A stretch of 64,000 nt of DNA. Source: Hydrogenophaga sp. BPS33. Lineage in GTDB: Bacteria > Pseudomonadota > Gammaproteobacteria > Burkholderiales > Burkholderiaceae_C. This document shows, one piece after another, positions 1-7,235 of this stretch (position 1 is the stretch's first letter; each line of letters starts with the position of its first letter). A program made the translations under genes and the position numbers. The notes below the pieces were generated by a model. That model saw only the letters and a program-made list of their open reading frames with translations. It was not told the origin of the DNA and did not search any database. The stretch covers positions 2,170,001 through 2,234,000 of the forward strand of contig NZ_CP044549.1 of assembly GCF_009859475.1 (NCBI RefSeq), given 5' to 3'.

Positions 1-1031
1 GCGAGTTCGATGCCGATCATCAAACCCTGGCCACGGATTTCCTTCACGCCCGCTTTGCCGGCCAGGCCCTTGGCGAGCGCGTCGTGCAGATGCGCACCGA
101 CGCGCGCGGCGTTCTCCAGCAGGCCTTCTTCTTCCATGATGCGAATGGTTTCAACCCCCGCGCGCATGGCCAGCGGGTTGCCACCGAAGGTGGTGCCGTG
201 GTTGCCGGGCGCGAAGATGTTGGCCGCCTTGGGGCCGGCCACCACCGCGCCGATCGGCACGCCCGATCCCAGGCCCTTGGCCAGGGGCATCACGTCGGGC
301 ACGATGCCGGCCCACTGGTGGGCAAACCACTTGCCGGTGCGGCCCATGCCGCACTGCACCTCGTCGATCATCATCAGCCAGTCGTTGGCGTCGCACAGGG
401 CGCGCACGTCTTTCAGGTATTGCGAGCGCATCGGGTTGATGCCGCCTTCGCCCTGGATGGTTTCGAAGAACACCGCGACCACGTTGGGGTTGCCTTGCGT
501 GGCCTTCTTCAGCGCCTCGATGTCGTTGAGCGGCACGCGGATGAAGCCTTCGACCAGCGGGCCGAAGCCGGCCTGCACCTTGGGGTTGCCGGTGGCCGAG
601 AGCGTGGCGATGGAGCGGCCGTGGAAGGCTTTCTCGTAGACCACGATCTCGGGGCGCTCGATGCCCTTGTCGTGACCGTACTTGCGCGCCAGCTTCAGCG
701 CGGCTTCGTTGGCTTCGAGGCCACTGCTGCAGAAAAACACATTGGTCAGGCCCGAGCGTTCCACCAGCATCTGCGCCAGCACTTCCTGGTTGGGCACGTG
801 GTAGTAGTTGCTCGAGTGGATCAGCTTGGCGATCTGGTCTTGCAGGGCCGGCACCAGTTTGGGGTGGCCGTGGCCCAGGGTGTTGACCGCGATGCCGCCC
901 AGGGCGTCGATGTATTCCTTGCCGTCGGTGTCCCACACGCGCACGCCTCGGCCATGCGACAACGCAATCGGCAGGCGGCCGTAGGTGTTCATCACGTGGG
1001 GCGAGGCGACGGGCTTGAGGGCGGCGTTCAT
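1..1031 (-). CDS. argD: Acetylornithine aminotransferase ArgD (3' part beyond the left edge)
   Basis: PLP-dependent class III aminotransferase that converts N-acetylglutamate semialdehyde to N-acetylornithine in cytoplasmic arginine synthesis. It may also serve as succinyldiaminopimelate aminotransferase. The reverse complement reads MNAALKPVASPHVMNTYGRL, then the glycine-rich SSGLEANEAALKLAR region, the MIDEVQCGMGRTG block and LAKGLGSGVPIGA with the PLP lysine. The start ATG (complement of 1029-1031) has a GGAG about 8 bases upstream. The C-terminal end lies outside the window. The leader carries a terminator-like hairpin, listed separately. Ornithine aminotransferase is a less likely reading. 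Confidence 0.93.
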   Translation of the reverse strand, partial: MNAALKPVASPHVMNTYGRLPIALSHGRGVRVWDTDGKEYIDALGGIAVNTLGHGHPKLVPALQDQIAKLIHSSNYYHVPNQEVLAQMLVERSGLTNVFFCSSGLEANEAALKLARKYGHDKGIERPEIVVYEKAFHGRSIATLSATGNPKVQAGFGPLVEGFIRVPLNDIEALKKATQGNPNVVAVFFETIQGEGGINPMRSQYLKDVRALCDANDWLMMIDEVQCGMGRTGKWFAHQWAGIVPDVMPLAKGLGSGVPIGAVVAGPKAANIFAPGNHGTTFGGNPLAMRAGVETIRIMEEEGLLENAARVGAHLHDALAKGLAGKAGVKEIRGQGLMIGIEL

Positions 1032-1056
1032 GCGGGGACTCCGGAAAGAAGGGGCC

Positions 1057-1089
1057 AAAAAAAGAAGCGGCTCAACGAAGGTTGAGCCG
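1057..1089 (-). terminator. Terminator-like hairpin in the argD leader
   Basis: A perfect 9-bp stem (CGGCTCAAC / GTTGAGCCG, loop GAAG) lies at 1068-1089. Read on the minus strand it is followed by a U-rich run (CTTCTTTTTTT, 1067-1057), the layout of an intrinsic terminator. It ends only about 25 bases before the argD start. A TAAAAT -10-like box on the minus strand (1100-1105) would place the transcript start just before the hairpin, so this would be a 5' leader element, possibly an attenuator. Function is inferred. Confidence 0.5.
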
Positions 1090-1198
1090 TTGAAGCGCGA
1101 TTTTAGGCGCAGCGGATGGCATCATCGTTGCTTGTTCGGCATCGCTGAAATGCGCCTCGACGTCCGAGGTTGGTTGCGGGTTTTTACCTAGCCTTGAG

Positions 1199-1210
1199 TC
1201 TTATATAAGA
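1199..1210. promoter_or_regulatory. Perfect palindrome upstream of the DUF3579 gene
   Basis: TCTTATATAAGA is a perfect 12-bp palindrome in an AT-rich island of otherwise GC-rich DNA. It lies about 90 bases before the DUF3579 start and directly before a TAGAAT -10-like hexamer. It looks like an operator for a dimeric repressor, or an AT-rich core promoter. The binding protein cannot be told from the sequence. Confidence 0.35.
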
Positions 1211-1300
1211 TAGAATACCTGCCGCCCATCCCAGGGGAGCGATCCTCTTTCTGGCGGTGGTTCTTTCCAGCCGAGCCCTCCATCCGAAGGCCTCCCCCGA

Positions 1301-1609
1301 ATGGTTTCATCGACAGCCAAGCAAGTCTTCATCCAGGGCATCACGAAGGACGGCCGCACGTTCCGCCCCAGTGACTGGGCCGAACGTCTGGCCGGGGTCA
1401 TGAGCTCGTTCCGTCCGGGCGGCGCCCAGCCCGGCAGCCACTTGAGCTACTCGCCCTGGTGCGTGCCCAACAACATCAATGGCATCAAGTGCGTGGTCGT
1501 GTCTGCCGAACTGCGCGAGCACGAGCCCATGGCCTGGGATTTCTGCATGAACTTCGCGCGCGACAACGGTCTTCAGGTGGCAGAGGCCTGCTTGCTCCCG
1601 GAGAAGTAG
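1301..1609 (+). CDS. DUF3579 family protein
   Basis: Small cytoplasmic protein of 102 residues that I recognise as the betaproteobacterial DUF3579 family. Family-like features are the N-terminal VFIQGITKDGRTFRPSDWAERL, a central FRPGG...YSPWCVP block and the C-terminal half with MAWDFCMNFARDNGL. No enzymatic motif is visible and no function is established. In Burkholderiales it commonly lies between rpsT and arginine genes, as here beside argD, so a link to arginine or translation control is possible but unproven. It is divergent from argD, and an AT-rich palindrome lies in its upstream region. Confidence 0.85.
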   Translation: MVSSTAKQVFIQGITKDGRTFRPSDWAERLAGVMSSFRPGGAQPGSHLSYSPWCVPNNINGIKCVVVSAELREHEPMAWDFCMNFARDNGLQVAEACLLPEK

Positions 1610-1611
1610 AG

Positions 1612-1695
1612 CACCCCCGCCGCGCTGCGCGCGACCCCCTCAAGGGGGGGGCACCCTGGGACCGGCAGAGCCGGATCCCCGGGTGCCCTGGATGG
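1612..1695. repeat. GC-rich extragenic repeat, diverged copy A
   Basis: Starts right after the DUF3579 stop. It has the order CACCCCC, GCGCTGCGCGCG, a C-run/G-run arm pair (CCCCCTC / GGGGGG) and then CCGGCAGAGCCGG, the same order as the fuller copies near 19.05 kb and 58.36 kb. It can fold into two strong hairpins. It is shorter and more diverged than the other two copies. Confidence 0.6.
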
Positions 1696-1742
1696 GGCAG
1701 CACGCGCCGGTTGCGTCGCTACACATGTGGGCAGCGCCAAAA

Positions 1743-1768
1743 ACAAAAAAGCCGTCTTGCGACGGCTT
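1743..1768 (-). terminator. Intrinsic terminator of rpsT
   Basis: The stem AAGCCGTC / GACGGCTT (1749-1768, loop TTGC), read on the minus strand, is followed by a run of T residues (1750-1745 and beyond). It lies 92 bases downstream of the rpsT stop. Confidence 0.75.
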
Positions 1769-1859
1769 GTTTGCTTTTTTTGCTGGCAGCGCACCGTTTT
1801 CAAACGGCAGGCCCTGGGGGCCTGGGCTGGTGGTCTGGCGGGGCCAGACCGGGTGGGTT

Positions 1860-2159
1860 TCAGGCAGCGGCGGCTGCGAGGCCCTTGACTTTGGCGGACA
1901 GGCGGCTCTTGTCGCGAGCGGCCTTGTTCTTGTGGAAGATGCCCTTGTCGGCGACGATGTCGACCACTTGTTGCATCTTGGCGAACAGCTCGGTCGCCTT
2001 GGCTTTGTCACCGGTCAGAACGGCTTTTTCAACGTTCTTGACGGCAGTGCGGTATTTGGAGCGCAGCGAGGTGTTGGCTGCATTGAGTTTGACGTCCTGG
2101 CGGGCGCGCTTGCGGCCAGACGCCAGACGGGGGTTCTTTTTCTTCGGCTTGGTTGCCAT
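1860..2159 (-). CDS. rpsT: 30S ribosomal protein S20
   Basis: Primary 16S rRNA-binding protein of the small ribosomal subunit. The 99-residue product is strongly basic at the N-terminus ([20 protein letters not shown]), has the S20 core ([14 protein letters not shown]) and the conserved [14 protein letters not shown] segment, and ends in an alanine tail. Length is slightly above the usual 86-90 because of that tail. It is divergent from murJ, has an AAGGAACTC ribosome-binding region upstream, and an intrinsic terminator follows. Confidence 0.97.
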   Translation of the reverse strand: MATKPKKKNPRLASGRKRARQDVKLNAANTSLRSKYRTAVKNVEKAVLTGDKAKATELFAKMQQVVDIVADKGIFHKNKAARDKSRLSAKVKGLAAAAA

Positions 2160-2263
2160 GGTGAGTTCCTTGAGTGTTTGGGGATGATGCCAGCAAAGCC
2201 CGCGATTTTAGCACGGGCTCCCGGTGCGGCAACCCGGGCCTACCCTGTCGTTACACTCCCCGC

Positions 2264-3826
2264 GTGACCCTCTTCAAGTCCGCTTCCCTCGTCTCCCTGC
2301 TGACCCTGGCCTCCCGCATCACCGGCCTGGTGCGCGAGCTGCTCATGGCGGCCACCTTCGGCGCCAGCGCCCTCACCGACGCCTTCAACGTCGCCTTTCG
2401 CATTCCCAACCTGTTGCGCCGCCTGTTCGCGGAGGGCGCGTTCAGCCAGGCGTTCGTGCCGGTGCTGGCGGGTGTGCGGGAAAAAGAGGGCGACGATGCC
2501 ACCCGGGTGCTGGTGAACCAGATCGCCACCGTCCTGGCCTGGGCGCTCACCGCCACTTGCGTGCTGGGCGTGTTGGGCGCGCCGGTGCTGGTCTGGGCGA
2601 TGGCCAGCGGGCTGGACGAACGGGGGTTCGACGCCGCCGTGTTCATGACGCGCTGGATGTTCCCCTATATCGCCTTCATGTCCTTCGTGGCCTTGTCGGC
2701 GGGCATCCTGAACACCTGGAAGCGTTTTGCCGTGCCCGCCGCCACCCCGGTGTTGCTCAACGTGGCCATGATCGCCGCCGCCGGCTGGGGGGCGCCGTGG
2801 TTCGCCTCGATGGGCATCGAGCCCATCTACGCCATGGGCGGCGGTGTGGTGCTGGGCGGCATGCTGCAACTGGGCGCGCAGCTCCCGGCGCTGCGCCGCC
2901 TGGGCCTATTGCCGCGTGTGAGCCTGCGCTGGTCGAACCTCAAAGCCGCCTGGAACCACCCCGGCACCCGGCGCGTGACCACGCTCATGCTGCCAGCGCT
3001 GCTGGGCGTGAGCGTGGCGCAGCTCTCGCTGTTGATCAACACGCAGATCGCCTCGCATCTGGCCGCCGGCAGCGTGAGCTGGCTGACCTATGCCGACCGG
3101 TTGATGGAATTCCCCACCGCCATGCTCGGCGTGGCGCTGGGGGTGGTGCTGCTGCCGCAGCTGGCGGCGGCCAAGGCGGCCGACGACACCGCGCGCTACA
3201 GCGGCCTGCTCGACTGGGGGCTGCGCCTGGTGGTGCTGCTGGCGGTGCCCTGCGCGGTGGCGCTGCTCACCTTCGCGCAGCCGCTCGTGGCCGTGCTGTA
3301 CCACTATGGCGCTTTCACGACAGCCGACGTGCAGCGCACCGCGACCGCGCTCATGGGCTACGGCGCAGGCCTGATCGGCTTGATCGCCATCAAGGTGCTG
3401 GCCCCGGGGTTCTATGCCCGCCAGGACATCCGAACGCCCGTGAAGATCGCCATTGGGGTGCTGGTGCTCACGCAGGTCTGCAACTTCCTGCTCGTGCCGC
3501 GGCTCGGCCATGCCGGGCTTGCCTTGTCGATCGGCATCGGCGCGATGGTCAATGCGCTGTTCCTGCTGGTGGGCCTGGTGCGGCGCGGCGCGTATATGCC
3601 GTCGCCGGGCTGGGCGGTGTTTGGCATGCAGGTGGTGGCCGCGAGCGCCTTGCTGGCGGTGTTTCTGATGTGGGTGGCGTCGTCGGTCAACTGGCTGCAG
3701 GGCTTCGAGGGCCGGGCGCTGGCGCGTGTGGGGCTGATGGTGGTCTCGGTGTTGGGGGGGATGTTGGTGTATTTCCTCACCTTGACTCTGGCGGGCGTGA
3801 AGCTCAGGCAGCTCGTTCGAAAATGA
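2264..3826 (+). CDS. murJ: Lipid II flippase MurJ (MviN)
   Basis: Inner-membrane MOP-superfamily flippase that moves lipid II across the membrane for peptidoglycan synthesis. From the GTG start it is 520 residues, normal for the family, with about 14 hydrophobic segments. The N-terminus VTLFKSASLVSLLTLASRITGLVREL matches the conserved MurJ amphipathic start and first helix, so I reject the upstream ATG at 2174, which would add about 30 non-family residues. Other signatures are FGASALTDAFNVAFRIPNLLRRLFAEGAFSQAFVPV and GVALGVVLLPQLA. A TACACT -10-like box lies just upstream of the GTG, so the leader may be very short. Confidence 0.94.
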   Translation: MTLFKSASLVSLLTLASRITGLVRELLMAATFGASALTDAFNVAFRIPNLLRRLFAEGAFSQAFVPVLAGVREKEGDDATRVLVNQIATVLAWALTATCVLGVLGAPVLVWAMASGLDERGFDAAVFMTRWMFPYIAFMSFVALSAGILNTWKRFAVPAATPVLLNVAMIAAAGWGAPWFASMGIEPIYAMGGGVVLGGMLQLGAQLPALRRLGLLPRVSLRWSNLKAAWNHPGTRRVTTLMLPALLGVSVAQLSLLINTQIASHLAAGSVSWLTYADRLMEFPTAMLGVALGVVLLPQLAAAKAADDTARYSGLLDWGLRLVVLLAVPCAVALLTFAQPLVAVLYHYGAFTTADVQRTATALMGYGAGLIGLIAIKVLAPGFYARQDIRTPVKIAIGVLVLTQVCNFLLVPRLGHAGLALSIGIGAMVNALFLLVGLVRRGAYMPSPGWAVFGMQVVAASALLAVFLMWVASSVNWLQGFEGRALARVGLMVVSVLGGMLVYFLTLTLAGVKLRQLVRK

Positions 3827-3856
3827 CGTAATCTGCGCGCAGCAGGACCCAATACC

Positions 3857-4714
3857 ATGCCCTCAGCCTACGAATACCCCGCTCCCACTCCCTTGGGCTA
3901 CTTTGCGGCCCTGGTGGGTGATGACGACGCGCTACCGCTGTTCGAAGCCGCCGCTTCCGTCGCGCAGGACGAATACCCCGACCTCGACGTGCAGCAGGTG
4001 CTGGGCGACGTGGACCAAATGCTGGCGCGCGTGCGCCGGCGCTGCGCCGCCGACGCCGGCCCGCTGCAACGCCTGCGCACCCTCAACCAGTTTTTCTTCC
4101 GGGACATGGGTTTTGGCGGCAACGTCAACAACTACTACGACCCCGACAACAGCTACCTCAGCCTGGTGCTGCGCACGCGCCGGGGCATCCCGATCACGCT
4201 GGCCCTGCTGTGGCTGGAGCTGGCCCAGGGCATGGGGCTGAAGGCGCGCGGCGTCAACTTTCCCGGGCATTTCATGGTCAAGGTCAACCTGCCCAACGGC
4301 CAGGTGGTGATCGACCCGTTCACCGGGCAATCGCTCAGCCGCGAAGACCTGTCCGAACGCCTGGAGCCCTACAAGCGGCGCAACGGCCTGGTGGACGATT
4401 TCGATGTGCCCGTGGGCTTGTACCTTCAGGCCGCGACGCCGCGCGACATCCTTGCGCGGCTGCTGCGCAACCTGAAGGAAATCCACCAGTCCCAGGAAGA
4501 CTGGCTGCGCCTCATCGCGGTGCTCGACCGCCTGCTCATCCTGCTGCCCGACGCCTGGACCGAATACCGCGACCGGGGACTGGCCTGGGCCGAGATGGGC
4601 GATGCCCGCCAGGCGGTGAGCGATCTTGAGATCTACATCGAGCACACCGACGACGCGCTGGACCGTGCAGCCATCGTGCAGCGGCTGCAGGAACTGCGGC
4701 GCGCGCGCAACTGA
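3857..4714 (+). CDS. SirB1-family protein (transglutaminase-like core plus TPR-like tail)
   Basis: 285-residue protein of the SirB1 family, a transglutaminase-like fold followed by helical repeats. The diagnostic core is LRTLNQFFFRDMGFGGNVNNYYDPDNSYL, then RRGIPITLALLWLELA and ARGVNFPGHFMVKV. The C-terminal third (about 200-280) is helical and TPR-like (LDRLLILLPDAWTEYRDRGLAWAEMGDARQA). The family lacks a proven enzymatic role; its Escherichia coli relative sits near prmC. It lies 30 bases after murJ on the same strand and 2 bases before the next gene, so the three probably share a transcript. Confidence 0.9.
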   Translation: MPSAYEYPAPTPLGYFAALVGDDDALPLFEAAASVAQDEYPDLDVQQVLGDVDQMLARVRRRCAADAGPLQRLRTLNQFFFRDMGFGGNVNNYYDPDNSYLSLVLRTRRGIPITLALLWLELAQGMGLKARGVNFPGHFMVKVNLPNGQVVIDPFTGQSLSREDLSERLEPYKRRNGLVDDFDVPVGLYLQAATPRDILARLLRNLKEIHQSQEDWLRLIAVLDRLLILLPDAWTEYRDRGLAWAEMGDARQAVSDLEIYIEHTDDALDRAAIVQRLQELRRARN

Positions 4715-4716
4715 AG

Positions 4717-5349
4717 ATGAAACAACTCCTGCTGGTGGGCGCCACCGGACTCGTGGGCAGCCACGTGTTGCGAAAAGCCTTGGACGACGCCAGCGTGGCC
4801 CGCGTGGTCGCGCCGACACGCAAACCCCTGCCACCGCACCCCAAGCTGTTCAACCCCGTGACCGACTTCCACCGCTTGCCCGAAGGCGCCGAGTGGTGGG
4901 CGGTGGACGCCGTGATCTGCACGCTGGGCACAACCATCCGCGTGGCGGGCTCACAAGCCGCGTTCTACAAGGTCGACCACGACCTCCCGCTGGAAGTCGC
5001 CTACCTCGCGCGGCGCCACGGTGCGCGGGCATACGCGTTCAATTCCGCCTTGGGGGCCGACACCGGTTCGAGCGTGTTCTATTCGCGCACCAAGGGCGAG
5101 ACCGAACGCGATCTGCAGGCCGTGGGCTATCCCTCGCTCACCCTGGTGCGCCCCGGGCTCATCGGTGGACCGCGGCAGGAGAGCCGGCCGATGGAGAAGC
5201 TCGCAGTGGGTGTCTCCCAATTGGTGAAGCCGTTGCTGCCCAAGCGCTACCGCGTGGTGCCGGCGGAGCGCATCGCGCACCACTTGCTGCAAGCTGCCCT
5301 GGCCGCCGCGCCGGGTGTGCACGTGTTGCCGTCGGATGCATTGATCTGA
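4717..5349 (+). CDS. NAD(P)H-binding oxidoreductase, TIP30/HTATIP2-like
   Basis: 210-residue single-domain Rossmann protein of the atypical SDR group. It starts with the nucleotide-binding loop GATGLVGSHV (residues 8-17). It has CTLGTTIRVAGS, where TIP30-like proteins have a similar CTLGTT motif, and the catalytic-type YSRTKGETE (Tyr-xxx-Lys). The RPGLIGGPRQESRP segment fits an NAD(P)-dependent reductase or epimerase-like fold. The substrate is unknown. The start ATG follows the preceding stop by 2 bases, which implies translational coupling with the SirB1 gene. Confidence 0.85.
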   Translation: MKQLLLVGATGLVGSHVLRKALDDASVARVVAPTRKPLPPHPKLFNPVTDFHRLPEGAEWWAVDAVICTLGTTIRVAGSQAAFYKVDHDLPLEVAYLARRHGARAYAFNSALGADTGSSVFYSRTKGETERDLQAVGYPSLTLVRPGLIGGPRQESRPMEKLAVGVSQLVKPLLPKRYRVVPAERIAHHLLQAALAAAPGVHVLPSDALI

Positions 5350-5366
5350 CGGGCCAGGTGTAAACC

Positions 5367-5459
5367 GTGATCGACGTGGAACTGCCACGCCCGCGCGTGG
5401 GCACGGACGCGGCGTGCAACCAGATCAAGCAGCGGGTGTTGGCGCAGTTGAAGCGGTAA
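5367..5459 (+). CDS. Possible 30-residue small ORF
   Basis: A GTG-initiated frame of 30 codons in the gap after the TIP30-like gene, with an in-frame stop just upstream. The product is basic at its end (NQIKQRVLAQLKR) and matches nothing I recognise. The ribosome-binding site is weak. It may be a chance frame or the tail of a decayed gene. Confidence 0.15.
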   Translation: MIDVELPRPRVGTDAACNQIKQRVLAQLKR

Positions 5460-5479
5460 GCGTCAACTGTTCGCAAGGT

Positions 5480-5499
5480 GAATCGCCCCGGGGCGATTC
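5480..5499. terminator. 20-bp perfect palindrome between convergent genes
   Basis: GAATCGCCCCGGGGCGATTC is fully self-complementary and overlaps the stop codon of the VOC gene on the minus strand. It would form a strong hairpin in transcripts from either side, but has no T-run. A role as a transcript-end or RNA-stability hairpin is inferred. Confidence 0.4.
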
Positions 5500-5971
5500 A
5501 ACCTGCCTCGCGAACTGCCGCTTCAATCGCCGCGATATCGATCTTCCTCTGTTTCATCATGGCCGCCATGGCCTTCGCGGACACTTTCTTGTCCGCACTC
5601 GTCGTCAATTCCATGAGCCGCTTCGGGAACACCTGCCAGGACACCCCGTAGCGATCTTTCAGCCAGCCGCACACACTTTCTTCGCCGCCATCGCCGGTGA
5701 GCGCCGCCCACAGCCGGTCCGTCTCGGTCTGGTCGTCCGTCGCTACCGAAATCGACACCGCCTCGGTCAAGGTGAACGTCGGCCCGGCGTCGAGGATCTG
5801 GTAAGGCACGCCGCCCAGGGTGAAGTCGATCACCGAGAAGGCGCCGTGTCCCGCGTCGCCCTGGAAGGTGGTCTCTACGCGGCTGCCGGGAATCAGAGAG
5901 CAGTAGAACGCTGCGGCCTCACGGCCCCGCCCGTCGCGGAACCACAGGCAGGTACGAATGGAATGGGTCAT
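5498..5971 (-). CDS. VOC-family protein, PhnB / 3-demethylubiquinone-like
   Basis: 157-residue vicinal-oxygen-chelate protein of the PhnB-like group. The motifs are RTCLWFRDGRGREAAAFYCSLIPGS at the N-terminus, FTLGGVPYQILDAGP in the middle and YGVSWQVFPKRLMEL near the end, as in the family often labelled 3-demethylubiquinone-9 3-methyltransferase-like. That name comes from a domain title and is not evidence of methyltransferase activity. The start (complement of 5969-5971) has AAGGAG 8 bases upstream, so I reject a longer frame reaching 6094. It overlaps nothing and faces the TIP30-like gene. Confidence 0.85.
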   Translation of the reverse strand: MTHSIRTCLWFRDGRGREAAAFYCSLIPGSRVETTFQGDAGHGAFSVIDFTLGGVPYQILDAGPTFTLTEAVSISVATDDQTETDRLWAALTGDGGEESVCGWLKDRYGVSWQVFPKRLMELTTSADKKVSAKAMAAMMKQRKIDIAAIEAAVREAG

Positions 5972-6050
5972 CTTGTTGCTCCTTGTTGGTTGAACAAAAA
6001 ATGGGTTGGCTTCAGCCTCGCCACGGAGTCGGTTTGGCCGACCCTCTCTG

Positions 6051-7208
6051 TCACGACGATCGGCACCGGTCAGAATCGACAGGCGCCAGTGCATCGGCGT
6101 ACTCCATCTCCAGAACCACCCACTCGCGGCGCGATGCGCCGTAGCGCTCCCCGATCTGGCACAGCGTGGCGTCGAGTTGCTGCAAGGGCTTCATGTGGGC
6201 TGCAAGGGGCAGTCGGGGCCGCTCAGGGCTTGGGGCCTGCGCGGCGAGCTTTATCCCGCTGCGCAGCACGACGGAGCCCGGCGACGCCGATTCGGCGTAC
6301 ACGCTCACCCGACCGGTGCGCGACCAGGCGTCTGCGGTCAGCGCCAGGGCGATGTCGTCCATGCCATCGCGCACATCCACGCCCCAGGGCTCGTGCGACC
6401 AGAACCGCGCGGCCTTGTTGAGCAGGTAGCTCGCACCGCGGCGCAGGGTGAGCGCAAAGGGTGCGCTGTCGTGCTCCGGGCTCCAGGATGTCGCGCCCAG
6501 CTCGGCCGCCACGGAGGCCGCCTTGTCATGCCCGCCGATGGCCTCCACCAGCGCCAAGGCCACCGGGATCGAGGCGCTGATGCCGGTGGTGGTGGCCACG
6601 CCGCGGTCGACCAGGTAGCGCTGGTGGGGCACGTGGGAAGACCCGGGGTGGCGTTCCAGCACCGTGCTGCGCTCGGACCAGTGGCCGGCAAAGCGGCGGC
6701 CGTCGAGCAGGCCGGCGTTGCCCACGACCAGGGTGCCGTTGCACACGCCGACGATGCGGGCGCCACGTTCGGCCTGGCGCCGCAGCCAGGCGGTGACGGT
6801 CGGGTCGGCATCGTTGCTCATGGCGGGCACGATCACGTAGTCGGCTCCCGAGGGGTGGGCACGGTCGAAACCGTCGAAGTCTTCGGCCACGTCCACCTGA
6901 AGCGCGGGGTACAGATCCACCCGTCCACGGCGCGGCGCCACTGCCTTCACGTCGGCCACGTCAGCGCGCTGCAGCACCGCGTGCGTGAGCAGAAAGTCGG
7001 TGGTTTCGGTGCCTTCGTTGAGCGCCACGATGGCGACCACGGGCCGGGCGTGGCGCGGCTTCATGGCTTGCACGAACGCCTGCGTCTGCTGTTCCCGCAG
7101 GGCCGGGTCTGCGGGTGCCGCCGGCATCCCGGTGCCCGCACCGCACCCGGCCAGCCCAAACGCTGCAATACTGGAAACGATCACCACCGACAAGAACCGC
7201 CTGAACAT
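6051..7208 (-). CDS. DJ-1/PfpI-domain lipoprotein
   Basis: 385-residue exported protein with an N-terminal signal and lipobox (FGLAGCGAG), so it is likely anchored in a membrane facing the periplasm. A DJ-1/PfpI (class I glutamine amidotransferase-like) domain covers about residues 55-245. It includes ARIVGVCNGTLVVGNAGLLDGRRFAGHW, where the Cys sits at the nucleophile-elbow position. The C-terminal 130 residues are less familiar. The start ATG has GGAG 6 bases upstream. It is divergent from an AraC regulator with a related domain, 27 bases apart, so the pair probably shares a control region. Export of this domain as a lipoprotein is unusual. Confidence 0.8.
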   Translation of the reverse strand: MFRRFLSVVIVSSIAAFGLAGCGAGTGMPAAPADPALREQQTQAFVQAMKPRHARPVVAIVALNEGTETTDFLLTHAVLQRADVADVKAVAPRRGRVDLYPALQVDVAEDFDGFDRAHPSGADYVIVPAMSNDADPTVTAWLRRQAERGARIVGVCNGTLVVGNAGLLDGRRFAGHWSERSTVLERHPGSSHVPHQRYLVDRGVATTTGISASIPVALALVEAIGGHDKAASVAAELGATSWSPEHDSAPFALTLRRGASYLLNKAARFWSHEPWGVDVRDGMDDIALALTADAWSRTGRVSVYAESASPGSVVLRSGIKLAAQAPSPERPRLPLAAHMKPLQQLDATLCQIGERYGASRREWVVLEMEYADALAPVDSDRCRSS

Positions 7209-7235
7209 AGCCACTCCAGATTTCCGAACCGTGCC

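Noticed and set aside
2174..2263. Upstream ATG as the murJ start
   Set aside because: The extra 30 residues are Cys/Arg-rich and unlike MurJ. The GTG at 2264 begins the conserved N-terminus.
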